Of a stretch of 6,337 bases of DNA, positions 5,102-6,337 are shown in pieces. The notes under the pieces were generated by a model. That model was not told where the DNA came from. It saw nothing but the letters and a program-made list of their open reading frames with translations, and searched no databases. A program made the translations under genes and the position numbers. This DNA comes from Conexibacter sp. (GTDB taxonomy: Bacteria > Actinomycetota > Thermoleophilia > Solirubrobacterales > Solirubrobacteraceae): assembly GCA_025964295.1 (NCBI GenBank), contig JAOPZD010000668.1, forward strand, positions 1-6,337, written 5' to 3'. How positions within the stretch are numbered: position 1 is the stretch's first letter; each line of letters starts with the position of its first letter.

Positions 5102-6337
5102 CTAGGCCTCGGTGACCAGCGGCTCGGTCTCGTAGACCGTCCTGGGCAGCTTGGCGTAGGGCTGCTCGGTGTCGGCGTCGGTCTGCTCCTCGTGGTAGAC
5201 CGACTCGACGTTGACGGCCCAGATGTCATGGCCCTCGTCGCGCAGGATGTTGTCGACCGCGCGCATCGCCGAGAGCATCGAGTGATCGGAGTTGTTGTAG
5301 CGGTGCAGGCCGTTGCGGCCGACCTGGACGAAGTCCTTGAGCGGATCGAGCCAGGAGCGGATCGACTCCACGCGCTCCGCGTAGGTCTCGTCGTACATCG
5401 GGTAGGCGAGCGGGACGCGCACGACGTAGCCGCGGCGGACCTGCTCGGGCTTGGCCAGGCCGAGCTGCTCGAGCTCGCGCGCGGCGAGGTCGATGAGCTT
5501 GTCGTCGTCCATCGTCCAGAGGTCGTCGCCCTTGAAGGCGAAGTACTCCAGGCCGACGCAGGCGGTGTCGGGGTCCGGCACCATCCACGGCGACCACGAG
5601 CGGTAGTTCTGGATGCGGCCGACGCGGACGTCCGGCTCGTGGATGTAGATCCAGTTGTCGGGGAAGAGGTCCTGGCCGTCGAGCACCAGGGCGACCGTCA
5701 GGAAGTCGCGGTAGCGCAGGCCCTGGGCCGCCTTCTGGACCTCGGCGGGCGCGCCCGGCGAGGTCAGGCCGACCATGTGGCGCAGCGGCAGCGATGACAC
5801 GGTGCCGCGCGGCTCGATGACGCCCTGGGGCGTGTGGATCCGGACGACCCGGCCATCCTCGACGTCGATCTGCTGCGCGGGCGACTCGAGCCGCACCTCG
5901 CCGCCCATCTCCTCGATGCGGTTGGTCATCATCTCCCACATCTGACCCGGGCCGTACCGCGGGTACTGGAACTTGTCGATGAGGGACGTGATGTCGTCCT
6001 TGTTGCCGAAGAACGCGGCCTTGGCGGCGGAGAAGAAGTTGAGGTTCTTGATCCGCTGGGCGGCCCAGTCGGCGCGCAGCTCCTTGGTGGAGACGCCCCA
6101 GACCTTCTCGGTGTAGGACTTGAAGAAGTGCTTGAACAGGCGCTTGCCGAAGCGGTTGGAGACCCAGTCCTCGAAGGTCTCCTCCTTGCCCTTGGGCTTG
6201 ACCGCCGCCCACATGTAGGACATGCCGCACAGGAACAGCTCGACGGGGCCGAGCTTCTTGATGACGTCGGTGCCCTTGAGCGGGTAGTCGAGGTACTTGC
6301 CGCGCCAGAAGATGCGCGACATGCGCGGGCGCATCAG
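5102..6337 (-). CDS. FAD-dependent oxidoreductase, UDP-galactopyranose mutase / protoporphyrinogen oxidase-like (5' end outside window)
   Basis: The frame is open to the window edge (the codon before the Met at 6334 is CTG, Leu), so 411 residues of the C-terminal part are visible. The Met at 6334 is not the likely start, because this family begins with a GxGxxG FAD-binding domain that would lie beyond 6337. Counting from that Met, recognisable parts are SRIFWRGKYLDYPLKG (6-21), RFGKRLFKHFFKSYTEKVWG (61-80), ADWAAQRIKNL (88-98), YPRYGPGQMW (124-133), the second FAD-domain segment with SSLPL (180-184), and a C-terminal GRNGLHRYNNSDHSMLSAM (339-357) at the place where such enzymes bind the flavin. 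Relatives often sit in surface polysaccharide or sugar-nucleotide loci. The exact reaction cannot be assigned. The gene is convergent with the secreted-protein gene and ends at the shared palindrome. Confidence 0.88.
   Translation of the reverse strand: MMRPRMSRIFWRGKYLDYPLKGTDVIKKLGPVELFLCGMSYMWAAVKPKGKEETFEDWVSNRFGKRLFKHFFKSYTEKVWGVSTKELRADWAAQRIKNLNFFSAAKAAFFGNKDDITSLIDKFQYPRYGPGQMWEMMTNRIEEMGGEVRLESPAQQIDVEDGRVVRIHTPQGVIEPRGTVSSLPLRHMVGLTSPGAPAEVQKAAQGLRYRDFLTVALVLDGQDLFPDNWIYIHEPDVRVGRIQNYRSWSPWMVPDPDTACVGLEYFAFKGDDLWTMDDDKLIDLAARELEQLGLAKPEQVRRGYVVRVPLAYPMYDETYAERVESIRSWLDPLKDFVQVGRNGLHRYNNSDHSMLSAMRAVDNILRDEGHDIWAVNVESVYHEEQTDADTEQPYAKLPRTVYETEPLVTEA

Noticed and set aside
5226..6230. 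334-codon open frame on the minus strand, overlapping the oxidoreductase in another frame
   Set aside because: Arg/Gly/Pro-rich translation lacking domain signals. The frame ending at 5102 carries the conserved oxidoreductase motifs.

Overview
The window is about 6.3 kb of very GC-rich DNA with strong codon-position GC bias, so long spurious ORFs run in the wrong frames. Base composition, gene density and gene families point to a high-GC actinomycete. A deep-branching soil lineage such as the Thermoleophilia/Solirubrobacterales is my best guess, but that is inference and there is no marker gene to prove it.

Left part (1-1773): a metal- and peroxide-handling locus. A Fur-family repressor with the PerR set of metal ligands is read leftwards. 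Facing away from it across a short AT-rich gap is a small membrane protein matching the membrane half of the MbfA/VIT1-CCC1 iron and manganese transporters. A class I SAM-dependent methyltransferase follows the transporter by 11 bp and is probably co-transcribed. Strong hairpins lie just past the repressor gene (1-33) and just past the methyltransferase (1778-1805).

Centre (1774-5018): a 191-bp leader and one large gene for a secreted 1017-residue protein. Its order is signal peptide, terminal domain copy A, two near-identical BACON-type beta-sandwich repeats, a proline linker, a PQQ-like beta-propeller in which I count eight blades, a second proline linker, and terminal domain copy B. The two end domains are about half identical to each other and enclose the rest. 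I do not recognise a named enzyme. An extracellular or surface binding or scaffold protein is the most conservative reading.

Right part (5019-6337): a perfect 28-bp palindrome sits between convergent genes and probably terminates both. Its stem is nearly the same as that of the hairpin upstream of the secreted gene. Beyond it, on the minus strand, is the C-terminal part of an FAD-dependent oxidoreductase related to UDP-galactopyranose mutase and protoporphyrinogen oxidase. Its N-terminal FAD-binding domain lies outside the window.

The repressor and transporter plausibly act together, with peroxide or metal sensing controlling metal efflux. The secreted protein and the oxidoreductase could both concern the cell surface, but nothing in the sequence links them directly. 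I saw no tRNA, rRNA, CRISPR array, insertion sequence or phage gene.
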